9,689 bases of DNA from Chloroflexota bacterium. Its GTDB lineage: Bacteria > Chloroflexota > Limnocylindria > Limnocylindrales > CSP1-4. The stretch covers positions 3,483 through 13,171 of the forward strand of contig VBFZ01000001.1 in the NCBI GenBank assembly GCA_005880805.1, read 5' to 3'. The position numbers and the translations under genes are program-made. Below the pieces are notes generated by a model. It saw only the letters and a program-made list of their open reading frames with translations, was not told where the DNA came from and made no database searches. Every line of letters begins with the position of its first letter. Positions within the stretch are counted from its first letter, which is position 1. Shown here piece by piece: positions 1 through 7,024 of the stretch.

Positions 1-6
1 CCGCGG

Positions 7-12
7 TATCCT
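7..12 (+). promoter_or_regulatory. Putative -10 box of the pyr operon
   Basis: TATCCT fits the TANNNT form of a -10 element. With the 6-base spacing seen at three other starts in this window, transcription would begin near G19, giving a leader of about 46 bases before the pyrR GTG. The region for a -35 box lies off the window, so only half the promoter can be judged. The same bases (9-16) could instead pair with 47-54 if transcription starts further upstream. Confidence 0.4.
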
Positions 13-20
13 TCCCGAGA

Positions 21-53
21 CCTTTAACGACCGGCCCAGTGAGGCCGGGAAGG
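21..53 (+). promoter_or_regulatory. PyrR-binding leader hairpin overlapping the pyrR ribosome binding site
   Basis: Folded by hand, 31-36 (CCGGCC) pairs perfectly with 43-48 (GGCCGG) around the hexaloop CAGUGA (37-42). Below a 5'-side purine-rich bulge AACGA (26-30), CCUUU (21-25) pairs with GAAGG (49-53). A hexaloop of the CNGNGA type, with GG on its 3' side and a 5' internal bulge, is the known PyrR-binding element of Bacillus pyr leaders. The lower stem takes in A51-G53 of the Shine-Dalgarno AGGAGG (51-56), and I see no terminator with a U run before the gene. This suggests translational repression, as described for mycobacterial PyrR, rather than attenuation. UMP-bound PyrR would hold the stem and reduce translation of pyrR and coupled pyrB. 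The motif is seen directly; the mechanism is inferred. Confidence 0.75.
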
Positions 54-56
54 AGG
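51..56 (+). promoter_or_regulatory. Shine-Dalgarno sequence of pyrR
   Basis: AGGAGG lies 8 bases before GTG 65. It fixes that GTG as the pyrR start over the in-frame ATG at 92, and its first three bases fall inside the PyrR hairpin stem. Confidence 0.8.
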
Positions 57-64
57 AAGCCCGG

Positions 65-631
65 GTGCCACAGCCGGACGCACGCCGGATCATGACTGCG
101 GACGAGATTCGCCGGGCGATCGTCCGAATCTCGCACGAGATCGTCGAGAAGCAGGCCGGGACCGAGGGCCTCGTCCTCGTTGGGATTCAGCGCCGGGGCG
201 TCCCGCTCGCACGACGATTGGCGGACGCGATCAGCGACCATGAGGGCATCCGCCTTCCGGTTGGCGCGCTCGACATTACGTTCTACCGCGACGACCTCTC
301 GCTCATCGCCCAGCACCCGCTGGTCAAGGGCACCGACATTCCCTTCGACCTCAATGCCGTGACAGTCGTCCTCGTCGACGACGTGCTGTACACGGGCCGA
401 ACGATCCGGTCAGCCATGGACGCCCTCGTGGATTTCGGTCGCCCGCAGGCGATCCGGCTCGCGGTGCTCGTCGATCGGGGTCACCGTGAGCTCCCGATTC
501 GCGCAGACCACGTCGGCAAGAACGTGCCGACGTCCCGCGAGGAGATCGTGAAGGTTCGCCTGTCCGAGATCGACGACGACGAGGGGGTCGACATCGAGCG
601 CCTGGCGCCGGTCGCCGAGCTCGTCGGATGA
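65..631 (+). CDS. pyrR: Bifunctional pyr operon regulator / uracil phosphoribosyltransferase PyrR
   Basis: PyrR is a cytoplasmic RNA-binding regulator that senses UMP/UTP and binds hairpins in pyr mRNA leaders; many members also convert uracil and PRPP to UMP. The 188-residue product has the usual family length. It shows the type I phosphoribosyltransferase PRPP loop VVLVDDVLYTGRTIR at 101-115, the early IQRRGVPLARRLA segment at 41-53 and the C-terminal HVGKNVPTS segment at 149-157, all characteristic of PyrR. The GTG start is chosen because AGGAGG stands 8 bases upstream. The stop overlaps the pyrB start (ATGA at 628-631), so the two are translationally coupled. A matching RNA target lies directly upstream at 21-53, supporting autoregulation. 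Confidence 0.97.
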   Translation: MPQPDARRIMTADEIRRAIVRISHEIVEKQAGTEGLVLVGIQRRGVPLARRLADAISDHEGIRLPVGALDITFYRDDLSLIAQHPLVKGTDIPFDLNAVTVVLVDDVLYTGRTIRSAMDALVDFGRPQAIRLAVLVDRGHRELPIRADHVGKNVPTSREEIVKVRLSEIDDDEGVDIERLAPVAELVG

Positions 632-1644
632 GCGTCCAGCTCGAGCCCGAGCTGCCGACCGAGGTGATGGAGGGCGTCGAACGGGGGACCGAAGCGCCCG
701 CCTGGCGACACCGGCACCTTCTCGACACCGACGTGCTCTCACGGACGGACCTGGACCTGGTGATGCGTACAACGGACGCGATGAAAGAGGTGCTGCGGCG
801 GCCGATCGCCACGGTTCCTGCCCTGCGCGGCTGGAACCTCACGCTTCTCTTCTACGAGGCGTCGACGCGCACGCGGGTGAGCTTCGAGGTGGCCGGCAAG
901 AACCTGTCGGCCAATGTCGTGAACATCGCGACGGGCGCGTCGTCGGTGACGAAGGGCGAATCGCTGCTCGACACGATCCGCACGCTCGAAGCCCTGGGAA
1001 CGCGGCTCCTGGTGATCCGCCACTCCGTCTCGGGTGCGCCGTACCTCGCCGCGCGCCACTTCTCGGGCCACGTGCTGAATGCCGGCGACGGCCTCCACGC
1101 GCACCCCACCCAGGCGCTCCTCGACCTGTACACGCTTCGCGAGCACTTCGGGTCCAATCTCACCGGGCGGAAGGTCGTGATCCTCGGCGACGTCCTGCAC
1201 TCCCGGGTGGCACGCTCGAACATCTGGACGCTGACCGCGGCCGGCGCCGACCTCTGGCTGTGCGGGCCTTCGACCCTGCTGCGGGGGTTCGAGACGTGGG
1301 CCCGTGCGGGAGCGCGCGGAGGACGTTTCACGGTCACGTCGGACCTCCGCGCGGCGCTTCGCGATGCGGATGCCGTGATGGCACTTCGCATCCAGCGCGA
1401 GCGGATGTCCGCAGGGCTGCTTCCATCGCTGTGGGAATACGCCGACCGGTTCGGCCTGACCGCCGATCGCCTGGCCCTCGCCCGACCGGACGTGCTCGTC
1501 ATGCATCCGGGGCCGATGAACGAAGGCGTCGAGATCGCGCCGGACGTCGCAGCCGGGCCGCACTCCGTGATCACCGACCAGGTCGCCAACGGCGTCGCGG
1601 TCCGGATGGCTGTCCTGCAGCTGCTCGCCGGTCGCGTCGGCTGA
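628..1644 (+). CDS. pyrB: Aspartate carbamoyltransferase catalytic chain PyrB
   Basis: This enzyme condenses carbamoyl phosphate with L-aspartate to N-carbamoyl-L-aspartate, the first committed step of pyrimidine synthesis, in the cytoplasm. The 338-residue product carries the carbamoyl-phosphate loop STRTR (79-83), the SVTKGES loop with K109 (106-112), HPTQALLDLY (159-168), DVLHSRVARSN (188-198), and HPGPMNEGVEI near the C terminus (293-303). The core matches the usual length of 300-320; the first 25 or so residues are an acidic extension with no recognised function. The ATG overlaps the pyrR stop by four bases, so the start is set by coupling. No pyrI regulatory chain follows; pyrC is next after 39 bases, as in PyrR-controlled operons where control is on expression. 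Confidence 0.97.
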   Translation: MSVQLEPELPTEVMEGVERGTEAPAWRHRHLLDTDVLSRTDLDLVMRTTDAMKEVLRRPIATVPALRGWNLTLLFYEASTRTRVSFEVAGKNLSANVVNIATGASSVTKGESLLDTIRTLEALGTRLLVIRHSVSGAPYLAARHFSGHVLNAGDGLHAHPTQALLDLYTLREHFGSNLTGRKVVILGDVLHSRVARSNIWTLTAAGADLWLCGPSTLLRGFETWARAGARGGRFTVTSDLRAALRDADAVMALRIQRERMSAGLLPSLWEYADRFGLTADRLALARPDVLVMHPGPMNEGVEIAPDVAAGPHSVITDQVANGVAVRMAVLQLLAGRVG

Positions 1645-1683
1645 CCGCCCGATGGCGAGCAGCCCGCGCAATCCCTTGAGGCC

Positions 1684-3085
1684 ATGACCTTCGCTCCCCC
1701 GGTCGGCGGCCGAATCGTGTCGGACCTGCAGATCACGAAGGCGTGGCTCGTCGATCCCTTTGCGGACCGGGAAGGCCCGGGCGAGCTCGTCGTCTCGGAT
1801 GGGATCCTCGAAGCCGTGACGTGGCTGGAAGGCGATGAGGCGGCGGGCGTCGACGACGGCGGCGTGATCGTGGCTCCCGGATTCATCGACCTCCACGCAC
1901 ATTTCCGCGAGCCCGGGAACGAGGCCGCGGAGACGGTCGCCAGCGGGGCGGCGGCTGCGGCACACGGCGGGTTCACCACGGTGTGCTTGATGGCGAACAC
2001 CGATCCGCCGATCGACTCGGCCGGTGCTCTGGCGCGCGAGCGTGCCGTTTTCGACGAAGCCGTATGGCGCTGCGACCGTCGGTCGGGCAGGCGAGCAGCT
2101 CGCCGAGCTGGGCCCGCTCGCCGACGGCGGGGCGATCGGCTTCTCCGACGACGGCGCGCCGATCCGCTCGCCGGCCATCCTGCGGAACGCGCTGCTCTAC
2201 GCCGCGATGCACGGACTCCCGGTCATCGATCACCCGGAGGACCTGTCGCTGACGAACGAGGCCGAAGCGAACGAGGGGCTGGTCGCCACGGTCCTGGGAT
2301 TGAAGGGCTGGCCGCGCGCAGCCGAGACGGCAGCCGTCGCGCGCGACCTCGCGGTGTTCGCCGACGCGTTGCGCGACGACGCACGAGCGCGCCTCCACCT
2401 CACACACCTGTCGAACGCCGCATCGCTCGACCTGGTCCGGCGAGCGAAGGCGGACGGCCTGCCCGTGACGTGCGACGTGACCCCTCACCACGTCGCGCTG
2501 ACCGACGAGTGGCTGGCGGGCGCCCGGCGATGGGCATGGGAGGCCCTGACGGAGGACGGCTGGGCGCGCGATCCATGGTCGGATGGCGCGCTCGTCGGGG
2601 CCCCGTATGACACCTCGCTCCGTGTCAATCCTCCGCTCCGCTCGCCGGGTGACGCCGCGGCCTGTCTCGCGGCCATCCGGGATGGGACCGCCGATGCGAT
2701 CGCCACCGACCACGCGCCCCACAACGTCGTGGACAAGGAGGTCGAATTCGGCCAGGCGGCACCCGGCATCAGCGGCATCGAAACGGCGCTCGGGCTGCTC
2801 CTTGTGGCCGTGGAGGCCGGCCGTCTTCCCCTTCGCCGGTTGATCGAGGCCCTGACCAGCGGACCCGCGCGTGTCCTGGGCTCACTCCTCGGGCGTGATC
2901 CCGGTGATCTCGGCTTCGTGGAGGGCCGCCGAGCCGACCTCGTGGTCTTCGACCGATCCGAAACCTGGCGGGTCGAGCCCGGCGCGCTCCTCTCGCGCGG
3001 CAAGAATTCGCCGCTGCTCGGGATGGAGCTCCCGGGCGCAGTGATCCTGACTATCGCCGACGGCCGCGCCGCGTTCGAGGCCTGA
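1684..3085 (+). pseudogene. pyrC: Dihydroorotase PyrC, reading frame broken near 2050
   Basis: Dihydroorotase is a zinc amidohydrolase that cyclises N-carbamoyl-aspartate to dihydroorotate. Frame 1 (from ATG 1684) has the metal motif DLHAHFREPG (H71, H73) and GGFTTVCLMANTDPPIDS (95-112). From about 2050 the match moves to frame 2 and runs to the stop at 3085: YGAATVG, GFSDDGAP (metal/catalytic Asp), VIDHPED and HLTHLSN (metal histidines), ATDHAPH (catalytic Asp), then the NSPLLGMEL end. All active-site residues are therefore present, but not in one frame. From DS to PYG there are about 16 residues where dihydroorotases usually have 22-24, so a deletion of about 20 bases (3n+2) fits better than a single-base error. 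It may be real or an assembly fault. Without repair, translation from 1684 would give an aberrant 308-residue protein ending at 2610. The start is uncertain: GTG 1717 (SDLQIT) resembles typical family N termini. Confidence 0.92.
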
Positions 3086-3130
3086 ACCACCGGCGAGGAG
3101 CAGCGCGGGCCGGGCCTGCCTGCGTTCGGT

Positions 3131-3136
3131 TACCCT
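3131..3136 (+). promoter_or_regulatory. Putative -10 box, leaderless start of the FAD oxidoreductase
   Basis: TACCCT fits TANNNT and is followed by exactly 6 bases and then ATG 3143, which would put the transcription start at the A of the start codon. No Shine-Dalgarno sequence precedes this ATG. No clear -35 is seen. The same spacing recurs at 6062-6067 (minus strand) and 6131-6136. Confidence 0.55.
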
Positions 3137-3142
3137 CCGGTC

Positions 3143-4456
3143 ATGCCCAAACCCCCCGACGCGCTTGCGTCCATGGTTCACCGCGTCCTGTGGCAGGAGC
3201 AGGCGCCGCCCTCGCCCGATCGCCGCGGTGGGGAGCTGCCGGACGCTGCGGACGTGGTCGTGGTCGGGGGTGGCTACACGGGCGTGGCTGCCGCACGCGA
3301 GCTGGCGCGGGGAGGTGCCAGCGTCGTGCTGCTCGAGGCAGAGGGTCTCGGCTTCGGAGCATCGACCCGCAACGGGGGGATCGTCCACCCTGGCTACAAG
3401 CTCAGCGCACAGGCGCTGATCAAACGCTACGGCGAGGATCTGGCCCGCGACCTTTACCAGGAGAGCCTCTCCGCATGCGCGATGGTCGGGCAGCTCATTG
3501 CCGACGAGGCGATCGACGCGGAGTGGGTCGCGTCCGGCCACCTGGAGCTCGCCTGGTCGCCTGACCATGCTGGCGGTCTGGGGGAGGAACGCGAGGCTGT
3601 CGAGCGCCTCGGCGGCTCGGCGCGGGTGATCGCCCGCTCGGACCTTGCCGAAGAGATCGGTTCGAACGTGTACTACGGCGGCCTGGCGATCGAGGGCGGC
3701 GGCGGCCTCCACCCCGCCCGCTACTTCGCGGGCCTGGTCGCGGCTGCAGAACGGGCCGGGGCCCGGCTGCACGAGGGAGTTCGCGTCCGTCGACTTCGGC
3801 CGCAGGCGGATGGCCGGACGCTCGTCGAGACGGATCGGGGTGGCGTCCTGGCGCGGAACGTGGTCGTCGGCACCAACGGTTACACGGACGGCGCCGTCCC
3901 CGCGCTGCGCCGGCGGATCATCCCGATCGGCAGCTACATCATCGCAACCGAGCCGCTCCCCGAGGAGCTGGCACGCTCGCTGTCGCCGCGCGGGAGGGTG
4001 TTCTTCGACACGAAGAACTTCCTGTACTACTGGCGGCTGACCGCGGATCGCCGGCTCGCCTTCGGCGGCCGCGCCAGCTTCATCCCGACCTCCGTCGATC
4101 GCACCGCGCCGATCCTGCTGCGGGGCATGCTCGAGGTATACCCGCAGCTGGCGGGCGTCCGGATCGAGTACGCGTGGGGCGGGAACGTGGGCTTCACGTT
4201 CGACCGCATGCCGCATGCCGGGCAGCTGGCGGGGGTCACCTACGCGATGGGCTACTGCGGCAGCGGCATCGCCCTCGCCACGTACCTCGGCACGAAGGTC
4301 GGCGCGTGGCTGGGTGGCGCGCCTGCCCCGGCGCTCACCAGGCTCGGCTTTCCGCTGGTGCCCGCTCCGTACGAAGGGCGCCCGTGGTTCCTGCCGCTGG
4401 CAGGCGAGTGGTACCGGCTGAAGGACCGCCTGGCCGCTCGATCGCGGGGCTCGTAG
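3143..4456 (+). CDS. FAD-dependent oxidoreductase of the DAO (D-amino-acid oxidase-like) family
   Basis: DAO-family flavoenzymes oxidise C-N bonds of amino acids or amines, usually with O2 as acceptor. The 437-residue product has an N-terminal dinucleotide-binding fold with GGGYTG at 42-47 and the acidic strand end VVLLEA at 61-66, a second flavin-contact segment GASTRNGGIVHPGY at 72-85, and a C-terminal flavin segment with GGNVGFTFDRMPHAG followed by GYCGSGIALATYLG. The overall look is closest to the gamma-glutamylputrescine oxidase (PuuB/OrdL)-like branch, but the substrate cannot be read from the sequence. There is no signal peptide or membrane helix, so it is probably cytosolic. It follows pyrC by 57 bases, appears to have its own leaderless promoter, and ends 12 bases from the stop of a convergent decarboxylase. 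A role in amine or amino-acid breakdown with that neighbour is inference only. Confidence 0.87.
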   Translation: MPKPPDALASMVHRVLWQEQAPPSPDRRGGELPDAADVVVVGGGYTGVAAARELARGGASVVLLEAEGLGFGASTRNGGIVHPGYKLSAQALIKRYGEDLARDLYQESLSACAMVGQLIADEAIDAEWVASGHLELAWSPDHAGGLGEEREAVERLGGSARVIARSDLAEEIGSNVYYGGLAIEGGGGLHPARYFAGLVAAAERAGARLHEGVRVRRLRPQADGRTLVETDRGGVLARNVVVGTNGYTDGAVPALRRRIIPIGSYIIATEPLPEELARSLSPRGRVFFDTKNFLYYWRLTADRRLAFGGRASFIPTSVDRTAPILLRGMLEVYPQLAGVRIEYAWGGNVGFTFDRMPHAGQLAGVTYAMGYCGSGIALATYLGTKVGAWLGGAPAPALTRLGFPLVPAPYEGRPWFLPLAGEWYRLKDRLAARSRGS

Positions 4457-4468
4457 AGCAGCGGGGCC

Positions 4469-6055
4469 TCAGCCCGTCGTCGCGGATCCGCTGCCGGACG
4501 CGGGAGCCGGCAGGTCGCGCGCCAGCTCGCGGAACATGTCGAGAAGCCGGTCGACGTCGGCTTCGGTCGTGAGGTAGTTGACGATGCCGGCCCGCAGCCA
4601 GGTTCGACCGCGGAGCCGGGTTGTCGACAGCCAGCCATCGCCGGACGCCTCGAGCGCGCCCTGGAGGGCATCCTGGTGCCGATCAAGGGCATTGGCGTCG
4701 TTTCCGCCCGCCGAAGCCCCGCGTGGGATGTGCCGGAAGCACACGACCGAGAGCTCGGGCTCTGGCGGCGTCACCTCGAAGTCGGCGCTGTGCGCACACC
4801 GCCTGGCCAGGTAGGCGGCGAGGTCGTTCGTCTGCTCGACGAGATGTCCCAGTCCCTGCGTGCCGAGATGCTTCCAGCTGAGCCACAGCTTCAGCGCGCG
4901 CCAGCGGCGGGTTCCCTCCATCCCCAGCTGGTAGAAGTTGAGCGGCTCGCTGGCCGGATCCGGCTCGTCCGCCGGTAGAGCTCCGCGGTAGTACTCGGGC
5001 GAGCTGTGGAAGGTCGCCAGCAGGTCGGCCCGCCGTCGGACGAGCAGCCCGCCGATGTCGTACGCCTGGAAGAACCACTTGTGTGGATCGATCGTGATCG
5101 AGTCGGCCCGGTCGAGGTCGGGAACTCTGGCGCGGTCGCGCTCCGACAGGCACGCGGCCGCGCCATACGCCGCGTCGACGTGGAGCCACAAGCCTTCCCG
5201 GTCGGCGACGTCCGCAAGCTCCGCCAGCCGATCGACCGAGCCGGTGTTCGTCGAGCCGGCAACGGCCGCGATCGCCAGCGGACGGAGGCCCGCACGTCGG
5301 TCCGTGCTGACCGCGTCCGCGACCGTGGCGCGCTTCAGGCGGAAGGCCTCGTCCGACTCGACGATATGCAGCGTGTCCCTCGGAAAGCCCAGCTCGTCGA
5401 GCGCCCGCGCGATCGAGAAATGGGCCTGGTCGGAGGCGTATACACGGACGCCCTCCAAGGCGCGCCCGCGGGGGGCGGCAGAAAGCTCGAGGAGGCGGGC
5501 CAGGTGGACGTCGCGCACAACGGCCAGCGCGAGGAAATTGGCCATCACCCCGCCGCTGGTCAGCAGCCCGAACGCCTCCTGGCCGAAGCCGACCAGGTCG
5601 CACAGCCAGCGGATCACCTCTTCCTCGACGAACGCGCCGGACGGGCCGGCGTGCCAGACGTCGACGCCCTGCTGCGTGACCTGTGCCAGGAGCTCGCCGA
5701 CGATCGAGAGCCACAGCGGGGGCGGCGTGAAGTAGCTCAGAGACCGCGGATGCCACGCGTTGAGCTGGTGGGGCGCCAGTCGGCGCGTGAATTCCCGGAG
5801 CACCTCGGCCGAGGGCTGCGGCGCCTCCGGTGCAGGCGCAGGGCGTCCGCTCGGGCCGAAGAAGAGACGCCGAAGCTCCTCGTAGCCGGCAGGCTCTCCG
5901 ATCGCCCGGCGGAGTGCCTCGTCGTACAGGTAGTCGAGGGCTGTCCGCCAGGCATCGGCGCCCAGCCGCTCGAGCGGTGGCCGGGACGTGGCCTCGTCGG
6001 TGATGCCGATGAGTTCCGGCTCGGGGTGCCAGGCAAAGCGCGGATCCGGGGGCAC
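4469..6055 (-). CDS. Group II pyridoxal-phosphate-dependent decarboxylase
   Basis: This family (aromatic-L-amino-acid, tyrosine, histidine, glutamate and 2,4-diaminobutyrate decarboxylases) removes the alpha-carboxylate of an amino acid to give an amine. In the 528-residue product I see the substrate-loop segment NAWHPRSLSYFTPPP (99-113), the PLP-stacking histidine in SDQAHFS (H212), GSTNTGSVD (267-275), the pyridine-nitrogen aspartate in HVDAAYG (D294), and the Schiff-base lysine in IDPHKWFF (K326). The catalytic set is complete; the substrate is not assignable. The frame stays open far upstream, so the start must be chosen: GTG at 6055 gives a family-like N terminus (PPDPRFAWHPEPE) and has TACCAT exactly 6 bases before it. 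It is convergent with the FAD oxidoreductase and divergent from the 6143 gene. Some members have aldehyde synthase activity, which cannot be excluded here. Confidence 0.92.
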   Translation of the reverse strand: MPPDPRFAWHPEPELIGITDEATSRPPLERLGADAWRTALDYLYDEALRRAIGEPAGYEELRRLFFGPSGRPAPAPEAPQPSAEVLREFTRRLAPHQLNAWHPRSLSYFTPPPLWLSIVGELLAQVTQQGVDVWHAGPSGAFVEEEVIRWLCDLVGFGQEAFGLLTSGGVMANFLALAVVRDVHLARLLELSAAPRGRALEGVRVYASDQAHFSIARALDELGFPRDTLHIVESDEAFRLKRATVADAVSTDRRAGLRPLAIAAVAGSTNTGSVDRLAELADVADREGLWLHVDAAYGAAACLSERDRARVPDLDRADSITIDPHKWFFQAYDIGGLLVRRRADLLATFHSSPEYYRGALPADEPDPASEPLNFYQLGMEGTRRWRALKLWLSWKHLGTQGLGHLVEQTNDLAAYLARRCAHSADFEVTPPEPELSVVCFRHIPRGASAGGNDANALDRHQDALQGALEASGDGWLSTTRLRGRTWLRAGIVNYLTTEADVDRLLDMFRELARDLPAPASGSGSATTG

Positions 6056-6061
6056 CTCGCG

Positions 6062-6067
6062 ATGGTA
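6062..6067 (-). promoter_or_regulatory. Putative -10 box, leaderless start of the decarboxylase
   Basis: On the minus strand TACCAT is followed by 6 bases (CGCGAG) and GTG at 6055. No Shine-Dalgarno sequence at useful spacing and no -35 are visible. It shares the 87-base divergent spacer with the box at 6131-6136. Confidence 0.55.
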
Positions 6068-6130
6068 GTGGCCGGCAGTCGCGGGGAGCGGTCCGCAGAG
6101 GCAGCGCCCGGGTGATCGCCGGCTCTCCCG

Positions 6131-6136
6131 TATCGT
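6131..6136 (+). promoter_or_regulatory. Putative -10 box, leaderless start of the small membrane protein
   Basis: TATCGT is followed by 6 bases (TTGGGG) and GTG 6143, the same geometry as at two other genes here. This favours GTG 6143 over the TTG two codons earlier at 6137. No -35 is recognisable. Confidence 0.55.
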
Positions 6137-6142
6137 TTGGGG

Positions 6143-6562
6143 GTGACTCCTTCGACACCGGACCCCTCGACTTCGCCTGCCCCCGATAGCCCGCCTGCAC
6201 CCGATAGCGCGCCTGCCCCCGGTGGCACGCCATCCACGGTCCGCAACGTTCCCTACAAGGGCGAGCCCCTGGACGCGGCACGAGGGCCGGGCCTGGGCTG
6301 CTTCTGGCTGCAGATGGTCATCCTGGCCATCCTCATCGTGGTCACGCCGTTCAGCGTCTGGTGGGGCTGGCCCGACTGGCTGAGCGCGGCGCTGCTGTTC
6401 ATCACGATCGGGTTCCTGCTCGTGGCCGGCCAGACGATGATCTTCCTGATGCGCCTGGTTGCCGCGGATCGCCGCTCGCGACGTCGCCCACTCGCCAGCC
6501 GGACGCGAACGGTTGGAGAGCTCGAGGACCAGGTGGGCGAGCACGGCCAGGAGCCTGACTAG
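6143..6562 (+). CDS. Small two-helix membrane protein, unknown function
   Basis: I do not recognise a family. The 139-residue product has three parts. Residues 1-33 are rich in Pro, Ala, Ser and Asp and contain three tandem hexads (SPAPDS, PPAPDS, APAPGG). Two hydrophobic helices follow at about 50-70 (starting FWLQMVILAILIVV) and 75-103 (ending MRLVA), joined by a short WGWPDW turn. The C-terminal tail from about 104 is strongly basic at first (RRSRRR) and ends with acidic residues. A short turn and a basic tail suggest a hairpin in the inner membrane with both ends in the cytoplasm. There is no cleavable signal peptide. The start is set by the TANNNT box at 6131. The next gene follows after 96 bases on the same strand. 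High-GC codon use with strong third-position GC in the helices supports a real gene. Confidence 0.65.
   Translation: MTPSTPDPSTSPAPDSPPAPDSAPAPGGTPSTVRNVPYKGEPLDAARGPGLGCFWLQMVILAILIVVTPFSVWWGWPDWLSAALLFITIGFLLVAGQTMIFLMRLVAADRRSRRRPLASRTRTVGELEDQVGEHGQEPD
6173..6226 (+). repeat. Three tandem 18-bp repeats inside the membrane protein gene
   Basis: Units at 6173-6190, 6191-6208 and 6209-6226 share the core GCCTGCMCCC. The first two also share GATAGC and differ at only three bases; the third is more diverged. The unit is in frame and encodes a Pro-Ala-Pro hexad, so copy-number change would lengthen or shorten the N-terminal tail without breaking the frame. Confidence 0.8.
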
Positions 6563-6658
6563 GCCTGCAGGACGGCCAAGGCGCCGAGCGCGCCATGCGA
6601 CAATGACCGGCGCTATCCACCACGTTCGTTACCCGCTTCCTGGAGGGGCGCCCGCAGC

Positions 6659-6988
6659 GTGCCTGTGCTCGCGACCTACTTCACTGTTCGCCGCGGCCGT
6701 GACCCGTTCTTCAAGTTCTTCATGCGCACGCTGTTTCCCCGGCAGGTGCGCGAGTACGAGCAGAAGTTCGGGATCCGGTTCGTGGGCTGGTACAACGTGG
6801 CCTACGGCTGGGACTTCGACAACGTGATCCTGCTCCACCTGCCGGATTACGCGACACTGGACAAGCTCGAAGCGAACGAGGCGACGCGTGCCCTCGGGCA
6901 TCGTGCCGGCGAGTGGCTGTTCGAACGGCACCACTCGATGTTCCTTCGAGAGCGAATGGGACCCGACCTCGAGTATCACGGCTACTAG
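6659..6988 (+). CDS. Small protein, probable dimeric alpha/beta-barrel (NIPSNAP/ABM-like) fold
   Basis: The 109-residue product is not assigned to a named family. The order of elements fits a ferredoxin-like dimeric alpha/beta barrel: strand LATYFTV (about 4-10), a long amphipathic helix around residues 15-37 (FFKFFMRTLFPRQVREYEQK), strand FVGWYNVAYG, strand NVILLHLPDYATLDKLEAN, then a second helix (ending HHSMFLRERM) and a short tail. Such proteins include monooxygenases, small-substrate isomerases and many of unknown role. No catalytic residue can be named. The start is GTG 6659, with GGAGGGG at 6642-6648 about 10 bases upstream; GTG 6665 is an alternative. It lies between a membrane protein gene and the acidic protein gene, all rightward. 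Confidence 0.7.
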   Translation: MPVLATYFTVRRGRDPFFKFFMRTLFPRQVREYEQKFGIRFVGWYNVAYGWDFDNVILLHLPDYATLDKLEANEATRALGHRAGEWLFERHHSMFLRERMGPDLEYHGY

Positions 6989-6992
6989 CGGA

Positions 6993-7017
6993 CCGTCTCG
7001 GACGATCTCCGAGGCGG
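6993..7017 (+). other. Intergenic hairpin before the acidic protein gene
   Basis: CCGTCTCGGA (6993-7002) pairs with TCCGAGGCGG (7008-7017) around the loop CGATC, a 10-bp stem with one G-U wobble. It starts 4 bases after the stop of the small protein gene and ends 7 bases before the strong ribosome binding site of the next. No T run follows, so it is not a standard intrinsic terminator; it could stabilise the upstream mRNA end, mark an RNA processing site or act as a weak terminator. Confidence 0.5.
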
Positions 7018-7024
7018 CCGACTG

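Noticed and set aside
2045..2056. Programmed +1 frameshift in pyrC at the T4 run (2048-2051)
   Set aside because: A +1 slip there would restore the frame, but the joined protein would still be about 7 residues short in a core strand, and dihydroorotases are not known to use frameshifting.
739..2178. Long open frame on the minus strand across pyrB and early pyrC
   Set aside because: It is antisense to clear pyrB/pyrC motifs, has a low-complexity Arg/Gly/Ala-rich product with no family motif, and is a usual by-product of GC-rich codon use.
2882..4216. Long open frame on the minus strand under the pyrC end and the FAD oxidoreductase
   Set aside because: It lies antisense to a gene with full FAD-binding motifs; its product has no recognisable domain or plausible start signal.
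4462..4476. Bidirectional terminator between the convergent stops
   Set aside because: Only about four base pairs (4464-4467 with 4472-4475) form a stem and there is no T run on either side, so the support is too weak.
5006..6115. Long open frame on the plus strand opposite the decarboxylase
   Set aside because: The minus-strand decarboxylase has the complete PLP motif set, so this is its shadow.
6071..6123. Two GCCGGC palindromes (6071-6076 and 6118-6123) in the divergent spacer as operator sites
   Set aside because: Six-base GC palindromes are frequent in this DNA, and their distances to the two -10 boxes differ (3 versus 7 bases).
6056..6544. Upstream extension of the decarboxylase frame as a real N-terminal domain
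   Set aside because: The extra sequence is low-complexity, runs antisense to the membrane protein gene and lies before a TANNNT box and a GTG that gives a family-like N terminus.
6580..6594. Hairpin GGCGC-CGAGC-GCGCC after the membrane protein gene as a terminator
   Set aside because: The stem is only 5 bp and no T tract follows; such short pairings are common at this GC content.
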